Positions 24,866-33,240 of a DNA stretch of 64,000 nt are shown one piece after another (the stretch's first letter is position 1; each line of letters begins with the position of its first letter). Source of the stretch: Reinekea forsetii (GTDB lineage Bacteria; Pseudomonadota; Gammaproteobacteria; Pseudomonadales; Natronospirillaceae); assembly GCF_018860385.1 (NCBI RefSeq), contig NZ_JAHKPH010000011.1, forward strand, positions 62,001 through 126,000, written 5' to 3'. Below the pieces are notes generated by a model that was not told the DNA's origin, did not search any database, and was given only the letters and a program-made list of their open reading frames with translations. The translations under genes and the position numbers were made by a program.

Positions 24866-25603
24866 ATGAATGAAACGTTAGCACTATTACAATCGCATCG
24901 CTCTATTCGTAAGTTTACCGAAGAAGTTGTGCCTCAGGAGCAGTTAGAACAGTGGATACAAGCTGGCCAAGCCGCGGCCACTTCTAGTTTTATTCAAGCT
25001 TGTACGGTTATACAAGTTGATCAAGGAGACCAAAGAAATGTACTCGCGCACTTAGCGGCCGATCAACAATACGTGAGTGAAGCACCTGTTTTTCTCGTTT
25101 TTTGTGCCGACATGAGGCGCCATCAAGAAGCCTGCGACTTGCACCAAGCCGACATGCATAAAGGCTATACCGAACAATTTTTAACGGCCTCCCTTGATGT
25201 CGGCTTATTTGCGCAAAATGTTGTGGTTGCGGCTGAATCTGAAGGCTACGGGATATGCTATATCGGAGCATTGCGCAATAATATTGAAGCCGTATCTAAG
25301 CTGTTAGAACTCCCTGATTTAGTTTATCCAGTATTTGGTTTGTGTATCGGAAAACCAGCGCAAAACCCTGAAGTAAAACCTCGCCTACCTTTACCTGTGG
25401 TACTTAAGAAGAATACCTACACTCAAACGGGTGATGTTGAAGCCATGGCTAGTTATGATGCGCAAGTTCAATCTTACTACCAACAGCGAACAGGCAATAA
25501 CAAAGCCGCTACCTGGACATCACAAATTGCGGATATGTTGCAAAAGGAAGCTAGACCACACATGTTAAGGTTCTTGCGCAGCAAAGGGTTTTTGGAGAAG
25601 TAG
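24866..25603 (+). CDS. nfsA: NfsA-type oxygen-insensitive NADPH nitroreductase
   Basis: This 245-residue FMN flavoprotein fits the NfsA/FRP subfamily in length and motifs. It has the FMN-phosphate contact HRSIRKF at residues 11-17, SSFIQACTVIQV, LDVGLFAQNVVVAAESEGYGICYIGALRNN, and VFGLCIGKPAQNPEVKPRLP. It would reduce nitroaromatics and quinones by two-electron steps, using NADPH. The family is soluble and homodimeric. It is probably transcribed alone. Confidence 0.9.
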   Translation: MNETLALLQSHRSIRKFTEEVVPQEQLEQWIQAGQAAATSSFIQACTVIQVDQGDQRNVLAHLAADQQYVSEAPVFLVFCADMRRHQEACDLHQADMHKGYTEQFLTASLDVGLFAQNVVVAAESEGYGICYIGALRNNIEAVSKLLELPDLVYPVFGLCIGKPAQNPEVKPRLPLPVVLKKNTYTQTGDVEAMASYDAQVQSYYQQRTGNNKAATWTSQIADMLQKEARPHMLRFLRSKGFLEK

Positions 25604-25712
25604 CCGATCAGTAGCTTCTATTCTTAATCGGAATAGTTACCAGTCGCCTTATTCATTGGTTCTTAGGTAGCTCTCTTTTTACACTGCACATCAAAGTTGA
25701 AGAGATTTCAAA

Positions 25713-26603
25713 ATGGAATGGATAGCATTCACGCTATTGGCCGCATTAATGCAAGCGGTTCGAACGGCGGGCCAAAAACAACTAACGCATAGTATGAGCG
25801 CTATCGTTGCAACTTGGGCTCGCTATGGTTTTGGTTTTCCAGTGGCTATAATCTATTTTACCCTAATCTGGCAAGGGCAGTTTATGGCCCCGACAGAATT
25901 TACACTGTCGTTTTATACCATTGTTTTGAGTGCTGCTTTGTTTCAACTGGCTGCAACATTATTGCTCGTAAAGGTTTTAAGTCTTCGCAATTTTGCTGTG
26001 GGGACAACCTTTGCTAAAACGGAGGGTATATTTGCGGCTATTATCGGCGTTTTGATCTTTTCAACGACTCTGAGTTTACTCGCATGGTTTGCAATTTTAA
26101 TTGGCGTGACAGGATTAGTATTCGTAAGTCTCAAGAAATCCAGTATTCCCGTTCAGTCCTTTTGGAACAATAAAACATTTATTTTGGGTATATTGGCTGG
26201 TGTTTTCTTTGCCCTAACTTCTCTATTGTTAAGAGAGGCAAGCCTTGTTTCAGAAGTAAACCCTATCATGACTGCCGCCTATGTTTTGATGCTTTCTCTT
26301 GGGATTCAAGGGCTTATTTGCAGTGGATTAGTTCATTGGCAGGATTCTCAAAACTGGAAACAATTACATGGTCAAGCCAATACTATTCTATTTGTTGGCT
26401 TAACTGGAACGTTAGGCAGTATTGGTTGGTATACCGCCTTTAGTTATCAAGATGCGGCCATTGTGAAAGCATTCGGACAAATTGAATACATTGCCACCTT
26501 AGCCTTAACTCATTATTTTTTCCGTGAATCTATTAGTCGGATGGAGTGGCTTGGTATCATTAGCGTACTGTTCTCGGTCGTTTTGTTATTGGTTGGTGTT
26601 TAA
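25713..26603 (+). CDS. DMT-superfamily (EamA) transporter
   Basis: The 296-residue protein has ten hydrophobic helices in two five-helix halves, as in EamA drug/metabolite transporters. The first repeat begins at MEWIAFTLLAALMQAVRTAGQK and the second at TFILGILAGVFFALTSLLL. Substrate unknown. The next gene, hisA-like, follows after 56 bp with its own AAGGAG site. Confidence 0.87.
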   Translation: MEWIAFTLLAALMQAVRTAGQKQLTHSMSAIVATWARYGFGFPVAIIYFTLIWQGQFMAPTEFTLSFYTIVLSAALFQLAATLLLVKVLSLRNFAVGTTFAKTEGIFAAIIGVLIFSTTLSLLAWFAILIGVTGLVFVSLKKSSIPVQSFWNNKTFILGILAGVFFALTSLLLREASLVSEVNPIMTAAYVLMLSLGIQGLICSGLVHWQDSQNWKQLHGQANTILFVGLTGTLGSIGWYTAFSYQDAAIVKAFGQIEYIATLALTHYFFRESISRMEWLGIISVLFSVVLLLVGV

Positions 26604-26659
26604 GGTCAGGGTATACTTCGAATAAATGCCGGTGTCTAAATTATTATAAGGAGTCTCGC

Positions 26660-27421
26660 TTGACTATTTTTCGCCCCTGTATCGATTTACATCAAGGCCA
26701 AGTAAAGCAGATTGTAGGCGGGAGCCTTAACGATGAAGGTGCGCAAACTAATTTTATTAGCCAATACGATGCCGCTTACTACGCGGGTTTGTATAAAGAG
26801 CATCAGTTGACCGGTGGGCATGTGATTGCGTTAGGCCAGGGCAATGACGAGCAGGCGAAAAAAGCGCTGGCCGTTTGGCCACAAGGTTTGCAGTTTGGCG
26901 GGGGTGTTACTGTAGAGAATGCCAGTCATTATATTGAAGCGGGTGCGAGCCATGTAATAGTGACCTCGGCCTTGTTTGAAGGCGGCGAATTTAGCTTCTC
27001 TAAATTAGAGGCCATAAAAGCAGAAGTGGGTGCAGATAAATTAGTGCTCGATTTAAGTTGCCGTAAAACAGAATCTGGCTGGCACATTGCTACTAATCGA
27101 TGGCAAACCATTACTTCATTAGCCGTTAATGACGATACACTGGCTGAGTTATCAAAACATTGTGCTGAGTTTTTAGTTCATGCCGCCGATGTAGAAGGCT
27201 TACAAGGTGGAATTGACGAAGCATTAGTCACCTTATTGGGCGCACACGCCACCATACCCGTCACCTACGCTGGCGGAGCCAGATCATTCGCCGATTTAGA
27301 ACGAGTACACCACTTATCTAACGGTAAAGTCGATTTAACCATCGGTAGCGCTTTAGATATTTTTGGTGGTAAAGGCCTAACCCTAGATGAATGCATCGAA
27401 TGGAACCATCGGCAGCAGTGA
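26660..27421 (+). CDS. hisA: Eukaryotic-type HisA (HIS6-like ProFAR isomerase)
   Basis: The 253-residue TIM-barrel protein starts with TTG, 8 bases after AGGAG. It matches the fungal/plant HIS6 type of 5'-ProFAR isomerase rather than the usual bacterial HisA: FRPCIDLHQGQVKQIVGG, AAYYAGLYKEHQLTGGHVIALG, LQFGGGVTVENA, SHVIVTSALF, LVLDLSCRKT and FLVHAADVEGLQGGID. The catalytic Asp in PCIDLHQG and a second acid in HAADVEG are present. It would isomerise ProFAR to PRFAR in histidine synthesis. No other his gene is in the window. A bacterial hisA may or may not exist elsewhere. Its 3' end overlaps the converging lysE-type gene by 39 bp. Confidence 0.87.
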   Translation: MTIFRPCIDLHQGQVKQIVGGSLNDEGAQTNFISQYDAAYYAGLYKEHQLTGGHVIALGQGNDEQAKKALAVWPQGLQFGGGVTVENASHYIEAGASHVIVTSALFEGGEFSFSKLEAIKAEVGADKLVLDLSCRKTESGWHIATNRWQTITSLAVNDDTLAELSKHCAEFLVHAADVEGLQGGIDEALVTLLGAHATIPVTYAGGARSFADLERVHHLSNGKVDLTIGSALDIFGGKGLTLDECIEWNHRQQ

Positions 27422-27988
27422 GGCCACCAGTAAGGCCGCCATTGCATAGTTAAACATGCGTTGATAGCTAGGCTGTTTCAGAAAGCGCTGCAGAAAATGC
27501 CCTGCGAATAACCAAACCCCTGTGCAGGGCACCCCGACTAAGACAAAAGCTAATGCAATGATTAACGCTTGTTGCATCATGCTGATATCAAGCGTGGTAA
27601 AAGTTGCTATCGCGCCGATACACATTACCCAAGCTTTAGGGTTAACCCATTGAAACAACACCGCTTGCATGAAAGTTAATGGATTAGAGGCGGCATTATC
27701 TTCAGCCTGAGTGTTGGTGATGGCTATTTTGTAGGCCAAATATAATAAGTAGGTTATCCCTAATACTTTTATGACCGAGTGTAACCAAGGCCACAATTCA
27801 AATGCCTGCCCCAAACCCAAGCCGACCCCCAGCGCCATTAACGGAAATCCTAAAAAGATACCAAACCAGTGTGGCAACGATCGGCGAATACCATAGTTGA
27901 GCCCTGATGCCATAATCATGATGTTGTTAGGTCCAGGCGTTACCGTCGATACCATGGCAAAAATTAGTAAACTTAACCAGCCGCTCAT
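27383..27988 (-). CDS. LysE/RhtB family amino-acid exporter
   Basis: This 201-residue protein has about six hydrophobic segments and the family signature TPGPNNIMIMASG near residue 18, followed by LGITYLLYLAYKIA and VLFQWVNPKAWVMCIGAI. LysE/RhtB proteins export amino acids or their derivatives. Its ATG overlaps the stop of an upstream 56-residue DUF1127 gene (ATGA), so the two are an operon. A divergent MocR-type regulator faces them and probably controls export. The 3' end overlaps hisA by 39 bp. Confidence 0.9.
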   Translation of the reverse strand: MSGWLSLLIFAMVSTVTPGPNNIMIMASGLNYGIRRSLPHWFGIFLGFPLMALGVGLGLGQAFELWPWLHSVIKVLGITYLLYLAYKIAITNTQAEDNAASNPLTFMQAVLFQWVNPKAWVMCIGAIATFTTLDISMMQQALIIALAFVLVGVPCTGVWLFAGHFLQRFLKQPSYQRMFNYAMAALLVASLLPMVPFDAFI

Positions 27989-28155
27989 ACTGAGCCTTTG
28001 TTATTTAGTTTGCCTTTATGTGTGAGATCCCAAGATGACACCCCAATGTCTTTTAAGCGTAGGGTATCAAGCTGGCGTAAGATTTTACGAGTTCGCCACT
28101 GTATTAAAATTTTTCTGAATTGAGTGACAAGCTTTGTGTTTGTCTGAGTCTTCAT
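27985..28155 (-). CDS. DUF1127 small protein coupled to the LysE exporter
   Basis: A 56-residue ORF begins at an ATG preceded by AGGAGGT at good spacing. It ends in an ATGA overlap with the LysE-type gene. The sequence has the DUF1127 pattern: an amphipathic basic start (KLVTQFRKILIQWRTRK), then L-x-x-L-D-T-L-R-L-K-D-I-G-V-S and a hydrophilic tail. DUF1127 proteins are small Arg/Lys-rich proteins. Some in Alphaproteobacteria bind RNA or affect phosphate and carbon metabolism, but most are uncharacterised. Here the coupling suggests a role tied to the exporter, which is inference. Confidence 0.85.
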   Translation of the reverse strand: MKTQTNTKLVTQFRKILIQWRTRKILRQLDTLRLKDIGVSSWDLTHKGKLNNKGSV

Positions 28156-28209
28156 GGCAGTGTACCTCCTTCATCAATTGAAACAACATTATATAAAATA
28201 CCTGTTATG

Positions 28210-28249
28210 GGTACAGATTCAGAAGAAATATTAATTTGCAGGTACAGAT
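28210..28249. promoter_or_regulatory. Direct repeats, candidate MocR operator
   Basis: GGTACAGAT occurs at 28210-28218 and again at 28241-28249, 31 bp start to start, in the 141-bp region between the MocR regulator and the DUF1127-lysE pair. MocR proteins such as GabR are known to bind spaced direct repeats. The assignment is inference. Confidence 0.5.
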
Positions 28250-28296
28250 GGATGTGTTAGTGTTCTGTTATGGGCTTTAATTGAAGGAACTGTGAT

Positions 28297-29727
28297 GTGT
28301 CTACTCAAAACCGTTTATACGAACAGTTGTCTTTATCGCTGATCGAGCAAATAAAACAAGGGCGATATCTCACGGGTGATAAGCTGCCTTCAGTACGCGG
28401 TATGGCAAAACAAGCGCACGTATCTATTGCGACCGTAAACTCAGCTTATGCCATGTTAGAAGAACAAGGTTGGGTTGAAGTTAGATTAAAATCGGGGTAT
28501 TACGTTAAGCGTAGTGCGGCGGAATCTTTAAACCGTCCAACAACGCCTGAGGATTTATCGACCCCTCGCCCAGCGGCTTCATCGGAATTGGTGATGGAGG
28601 TGCAACATGAAAGCGCTTCTATAAATGCCGTAAACTTGTGCACCGCCTTACCCGATTTAACCATGCCAATCTGTTCGGTTGTCCAAAAAACCTTTACCCG
28701 TTTATCCCGTACGTCTAACTCGTTGCTATCGGGTTATGACTCTCCCATCGGTGAAGTGAGTCTCCGCCAGCAGATAGCGCGCAGAGCTGTCGATGCGGGC
28801 ATCTTTGTGTCACCAGAGGCGGTCATAACTTCGACAGGCTGCCAAAACGCGGTCGCCATGAGCTTGAGTGTATTAACCAAACCTGGTGATGTGATCGCAA
28901 TGGAATCGACTTGCTATTATGGCTTGATACAAATTGTAGAGAGTTTTGGGCTTAAGGCGATTGAGATTCCTACCCACCCCGACACAGGCATGAGTACCGA
29001 TGCCTTAGCGTTGGCTTTAGAGCAATGGGATATTAAAGCGGTGTTGCTGGTCAGTGCTTTTTCGAACCCTATAGGCTGCACCATTCCCGATGACAAAAAA
29101 GCTGAAATTGTTTCGCTTATTAATAAACATCAAACCTTTTTAATTGAAGATGATATTTATGGTGATTTAGCATTTGATGGTGGTCGCGGTAAGGCGATTA
29201 AATCTTTCGATAGTGAGGGGCGAGTAATCTACTGTTCTTCGGTGTCTAAAACGATTCATCCACAATTACGCATTGGTTGGGTCATGCCCGGTCAGTTGTT
29301 CGACAAGGTGTTGCATGCTAAATACGTGAATACGGTCTCTATGCCGATATTACCGCAATTGGTCGCTGCCGATATTATGGCGCAAGGTATGTATGATCGG
29401 CACTTACGTTACGCGCGTGAAAAATACCGACAACGCTGCGCTCAATTACGCGCGCTAATTGGTGAGTTTTTCCCGGAGGGCACTCGGCTGTCAAATCCTC
29501 AGGGCGGGTTGTCGTTGTGGGTAGAATGTGCTCGGCATATCGATACTACAGCGCTTTATCATATTTTAAGAGAGCAAGGCATCAGAATTGCTCCAGGAGA
29601 GTTATTTTCGAGTACTGGCGACAGCAATCACTGTTTTCGAATTACCTTTGCATCGCCGTGGACACCAGAGCGAATAGAGGCCGTTAAGAGAGTAGGTGAA
29701 TTACTCCACCTACAATCTCAACAATAA
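28297..29727 (+). CDS. MocR-type regulator (GntR wHTH fused to aminotransferase domain)
   Basis: The 476-residue protein starts at GTG 28297, 8 bases after AAGGA. Residues 1-75 form a GntR winged helix (SLIEQIKQGRYLTGDKLPSVRGMAKQAHVSIATVNSAYAMLEEQGWV). After a linker, a fold-type I aminotransferase domain starts near 115, with ITSTGCQNAVAMSL, LIEDDIYGDLAF and the PLP-lysine motif SSVSKTIHPQLRIGW. Such proteins use PLP or a PLP-ligand adduct as effector. It faces the DUF1127-LysE genes and probably senses the exported amino acid or amine. Confidence 0.92.
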   Translation: MSTQNRLYEQLSLSLIEQIKQGRYLTGDKLPSVRGMAKQAHVSIATVNSAYAMLEEQGWVEVRLKSGYYVKRSAAESLNRPTTPEDLSTPRPAASSELVMEVQHESASINAVNLCTALPDLTMPICSVVQKTFTRLSRTSNSLLSGYDSPIGEVSLRQQIARRAVDAGIFVSPEAVITSTGCQNAVAMSLSVLTKPGDVIAMESTCYYGLIQIVESFGLKAIEIPTHPDTGMSTDALALALEQWDIKAVLLVSAFSNPIGCTIPDDKKAEIVSLINKHQTFLIEDDIYGDLAFDGGRGKAIKSFDSEGRVIYCSSVSKTIHPQLRIGWVMPGQLFDKVLHAKYVNTVSMPILPQLVAADIMAQGMYDRHLRYAREKYRQRCAQLRALIGEFFPEGTRLSNPQGGLSLWVECARHIDTTALYHILREQGIRIAPGELFSSTGDSNHCFRITFASPWTPERIEAVKRVGELLHLQSQQ

Positions 29728-29734
29728 TAACGGC

Positions 29735-30787
29735 TTAGCTTAGGTGATTTATAAACTGGGCTACTTCTTCATCTTGCGTACGGAACGAGCACACTAACCG
29801 TACGACCGATTCATTGTTTGCAATGGCTAAGTCTTTTGGCAAAAAGCTAGGAATCCATTCATACAATACTGCACCAGCGGCGCGCAGTTTTTCAATGGTT
29901 TGGTTCGGTAAAATGGCGAACACTTCGTTGGCCATGGTCGGCCATACTAAGCGAGTGCTTTGCGCCGCTTCGATACCGGCTGCTAATTTAGTGGCCTGTT
30001 GATTCGCGTGAGTAGCCAGCTCAATCCAGTGATCGTTTTCTAACCAGCCGCAAATTTGTGCGCCATACAACCGACCTTTTGATAATAAATGGCCAGAACG
30101 TTTTCGCCGAGCTACAAAACTTTTGGCTAAATTTTTATTGAAAAATACAACGGCTTCGGCGGCCAATGCGCCATTTTTGGTGGCCCCTAAACACAAAACA
30201 TCGACACCTGCTTTCCAGGTTAATTCTGCGGGTGTGCATTTTTGGTTGACCAAGGCATTTGTGAACCGCGCACCATCCATATGCACACTTAAGCCATGCT
30301 GGTGAGCTACTTTTGCAAGCTCAGTGACTTGCTCAACTGAATACACCATGCCCGATTCTGAAGCTTGGGTAATGCTTAATGCTTTTGGTTCTGCATTGTG
30401 AGGAGGGTGCGCGGCCCCTTGAGACAAATAGTTAGATAAGCTCTGCGCACTGAGTTGTGCTTCTTTTGTGTCTAAACCTATTAGCCTTGCTCCGTGGGTG
30501 AAAAATTCGGGTGCGGTTAATTCGTCATTAATAATGTGGGCTTGGCCGTGACAAATTATTGAGCTCCAAGGATCGACCATGCAGGCAAGCGCCAAGGAGT
30601 TGGCGGCGGTACCAGTATTGACTAAAAAAACATCAGCATCGCACTCAAAAATCTCCGAGATTTTGGCGCAGGCTTGGTGTGTCCATTGATCTTCACCATA
30701 GGCGTCAGTGACGGCGTTGTTGGCTTCGATAATGGCGTTGAGTACTTGTGGCGAGGCGCCAGTTTGATTATCACTCCCGAAATACAT
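29735..30787 (-). CDS. Low-specificity L-threonine aldolase / beta-eliminating lyase family
   Basis: The 350-residue PLP enzyme has the threonine-aldolase layout: MYFGSDNQTGASPQVLNAI at the start, DAYGEDQWT, VNTGTAANSLAL, and the PLP-contact Asp/Arg in VHMDGARFTNA. The Schiff-base lysine is in LGATKNGA. It would cleave L-threonine or allo-threonine to glycine and acetaldehyde. Its 3' end is 7 bp from the stop of the converging MocR gene, and no terminator was seen between them. It is monocistronic. Confidence 0.87.
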   Translation of the reverse strand: MYFGSDNQTGASPQVLNAIIEANNAVTDAYGEDQWTHQACAKISEIFECDADVFLVNTGTAANSLALACMVDPWSSIICHGQAHIINDELTAPEFFTHGARLIGLDTKEAQLSAQSLSNYLSQGAAHPPHNAEPKALSITQASESGMVYSVEQVTELAKVAHQHGLSVHMDGARFTNALVNQKCTPAELTWKAGVDVLCLGATKNGALAAEAVVFFNKNLAKSFVARRKRSGHLLSKGRLYGAQICGWLENDHWIELATHANQQATKLAAGIEAAQSTRLVWPTMANEVFAILPNQTIEKLRAAGAVLYEWIPSFLPKDLAIANNESVVRLVCSFRTQDEEVAQFINHLS

Positions 30788-30897
30788 CTTTTGCTCCGCG
30801 GTTAGTTTTCATTAACATTATCATGCTGGTCTTGAGAAACAATGAAAACCCTTAAAATTTCCGCTAAGCTAAGTGGAACTATAAAAGAGGGTGGTCA

Positions 30898-32115
30898 GTG
30901 CCTGTTTTTCTTACCCGTTTAACATTTCCATTCGCTGTATTAATGATCGGTTTTGCAAGCTTTGTACGTGCACCGTCTTTGATTAATGATTTTTCTGTCG
31001 TTCTGTTGTGGGCTCCCTATGTAGCGCTTCCGCTGATTGCGGCTGTGGCTTTGTTTTTAATGCATTACGCGATGATGTATACCGCCGTGTTATTGTTGGC
31101 GGCGTATTGGGTAGTGCAAACCTATTTGCAAACGGCGATGGCACTTGAACTGACGTTTATTCGCTACCTTATGCTTAACTTGTTATTGCCCCTTTTAATG
31201 GTAGTGATCGCTGTTTTTGGTGAAAAGTCGCCGCAAACTTTGTCGGGTAAATGCGTATTACTGCTGTGTGTGTTGCCCATACTTTTAGCGCTTACCATAC
31301 CTATGTTAAATGAACACAATGTTGTGGCGGCCATTCCTGAAATTTTTTACCGGCGTATTTATGCAGATAGCTGGCTTAGCCTAGCCGCACTGAGCAGTTA
31401 CGTGCCGAGTATTGCTTTTTTAGGTGCTTTCTATTGGTTAATACCTACGTTGCTACGAGGCTTCTGGGTGTACGCGCTGTTGGTCATATTTGTGTTGTTT
31501 CTGTTTTTTGCTGAACCGTTAATTTCGGCCTTTTGTTTTTCTGTTTTATCGTTTTTGTTGTTAGTTATTATGGTTCAAGAGCTTTTTGAATTAGCCTACG
31601 TTGATGAGTTAACCAACATTCCAGGGCGTAAGGCTTTAGAGAAGCAGATGACCAGTTTAGGTCGTCACTATACTTTGGCCATGCTAGATGTGGATCACTT
31701 TAAAAAGTTTAACGACACCTATGGTCATGATGTGGGTGATCAGGTTTTAAAAATGGTGGCGCGTAAAATTAACGAAGTCACCGGCGGCGGTAAAGCATTT
31801 CGCTATGGTGGCGAAGAGTTCACCATCTTATTTCCCAGTAAAGATGCGAATTATGCGCTTCCGCACCTAGAGTTAGTTCGGGAATCTATTGCGAATTATA
31901 CCCTAAGCCTAAGAGATTCTGACCGCCCCGACGACGATAAACAAGGTAAGCAGCGAAGAGGAGCGAAGCAGGCAAACGGCGTTAACGTGACCATCAGCAT
32001 AGGCGTTGCAGAAAAATCGGCGGATTTATCCGATTCAAAAGAAGTGATAAAACAAGCCGATAAAGCCCTATACGAAGCCAAAGAAAAAGGCCGAAACAGA
32101 GTAGTTAAAATATAG
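30898..32115 (+). CDS. Membrane-anchored diguanylate cyclase (GGDEF)
   Basis: The 405-residue protein starts at GTG 30898, just after GAGGGTGG. Residues 1-225 form about seven transmembrane helices without a recognised sensor name. The GGDEF domain begins at about 235 (LAYVDELTNIPGRKALEKQM) and contains LDVDHFKKFNDTYGHDVGDQVL. Its active-site signature is YGGEEFTILF, a competent GGEEF. A hydrophilic insertion of ~20 residues (RPDDDKQGKQRRG...) lies between the signature and the TISIGVAE strand. No RxxD inhibitory site was seen at the usual place before GGEEF. It should make cyclic di-GMP. The 197-bp repeat field begins directly after the stop. Confidence 0.9.
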   Translation: MPVFLTRLTFPFAVLMIGFASFVRAPSLINDFSVVLLWAPYVALPLIAAVALFLMHYAMMYTAVLLLAAYWVVQTYLQTAMALELTFIRYLMLNLLLPLLMVVIAVFGEKSPQTLSGKCVLLLCVLPILLALTIPMLNEHNVVAAIPEIFYRRIYADSWLSLAALSSYVPSIAFLGAFYWLIPTLLRGFWVYALLVIFVLFLFFAEPLISAFCFSVLSFLLLVIMVQELFELAYVDELTNIPGRKALEKQMTSLGRHYTLAMLDVDHFKKFNDTYGHDVGDQVLKMVARKINEVTGGGKAFRYGGEEFTILFPSKDANYALPHLELVRESIANYTLSLRDSDRPDDDKQGKQRRGAKQANGVNVTISIGVAEKSADLSDSKEVIKQADKALYEAKEKGRNRVVKI

Positions 32116-32135
32116 GTTTAGAGGGAGTCTCTTAA

Positions 32136-32163
32136 CCCTCAGCCCTCAGCCCTCAGCCCTCAG
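32136..32163. repeat. Heptamer tandem repeat
   Basis: Four exact copies of CCCTCAG stand in line, about 20 bp after the diguanylate cyclase stop and directly before the 197-bp array. The array's first unit begins with the same CCC. Confidence 0.9.
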
Positions 32164-32934
32164 CCCAATACCCGCCTTGGTTGCAGGTTCCACTTTCGCG
32201 GGTCGCTGTTCGCGCATCCTGCGCCGCTAAACTTCGCCATCCATGGCTCAGATGCCCGCTACAGTGGAACCTGCAACCAAAGCTAGCGTGAGCACCGCAC
32301 TAAAATGTAGGAGCGTTCGAAGCAAAGTGAAGACGCGAAGGGTTTTATTTATACCCGCAGCCCAATACCCGCCTTGGTTGCAGGCTCCACTTCCGCGGGT
32401 CGCTGTTCGCGCATCCTGCGCCGCTAAACTTCGCCATCCATGGCTCAGATGCCTGCTACAGTGAAACCTCCCACCAAAGCTAGCGTGAGCACCACACTAA
32501 AATGTAGGAGCGTTCGAAGCAAAGTGAAGACGCGAAGGGTTTTATCTATACCCGCAGCCGAATACCCGCCTTGGTTGCAGGCTCCACTTCCACGGGTCGC
32601 TGTTCGCGCATCCTGCGCCGCTAAACTTCGCCATCCATGGCGCAGATGCCCGCTACAGTGGAACCTGCAACCAAGGCTAGAGTGAGCACCGCACTAAAAT
32701 GTAGGAGCGTTCGAAGCAAAGCGAAGACGCGAAGGGTTTTATCTATACCCGCAGCCGAATACCCGCCTTGGTTGCAGGCTCCACTTCCACGGGTCGCTGT
32801 TCGCGCATCCTGCGCCGCTAAACTTCGCCATCCATGGCTCAGATGCCCGCTACAGTGGAACCTGCAACCAAGGCTAGAGTGAGCACCGCACTAAAATGTA
32901 GGAGCGTTCGAAGCAAAGCGAAGACGCGATAGGT
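32164..32934. repeat. Tandem array of about four 197-bp units, each an inverted repeat plus REP-like hairpin
   Basis: Units start at 32164, 32361, 32558 and 32755 with exact 197-bp spacing; the last is slightly short. In unit 1, 21-base arms at 32174-32194 and 32263-32283 are inverted copies with one mismatch, around a 68-base centre containing CGCCATCCATGGC. About 20 bases later comes a REP-like element of ~34 bases (TGTAGGAGCGTTCGAAGC, then an imperfect complement GCGAAGACGCGA). Unit differences are point changes. The sequence is GC-rich compared with its surroundings. Open frames in it are repeat artefacts. Confidence 0.9.
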
Positions 32935-32939
32935 TTGTT

Positions 32940-33240
32940 TTTTTGCAGCCAAAAAGATCGCCTCTCCACTACGTTTCGAAGGCTCCTACAAATATGGTGC
33001 GTTGAATGTTTTGAATTTACTCGCAGCTTGCAGCTAAAAACTTGCAGCTTAAAAAGGTCGCCTCTCCACTTCGTTCCGAAACCTCCTACAAATATAGTGC
33101 AGTGCATGTTTTGAATTTACTAGCAGCTTGCAGCTCAAAACTTGCAGCTAAAAAAAAGATCACCTCTCCACTGCGTTCCGAAGCCTCCTACATATACGAA
33201 ACCGCAATGATGTTGAATATACTCGCAACCCGAAACTAAC
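32940..33240. repeat. Three ~100-bp tandem units carrying a REP-like element in the opposite orientation
   Basis: CCTCTCCACT recurs at 32961, 33061 and (CCTCTCCA) 33163, periods 100 and 102. Each unit holds a REP-like element on the minus strand (TTGTAGGAG, TTCGAA or TTCGGAA, then GTGGAGAGGCGA). An A/T-rich stretch with TTTTGAATTTACT and the motif GCAGCTTGCAGCT follows. The heads (TGTAGGAGC, TTCGAA) and the GCGA tail match the REP in the 197-bp units, so the two arrays contain diverged members of one family facing each other. Confidence 0.85.

Noticed and set aside
32243-32882. Three plus-strand ORFs (73-81 codons) with nearly identical protein sequences
   Set aside because: They repeat exactly every 197 bp and lie wholly inside the tandem array. 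They have no ribosome sites and their translation follows the repeat, not a protein family.
32164-33240. Possible CRISPR array
   Set aside because: Units are 100-197 bp tandem copies without unique spacers, and no cas genes are present.
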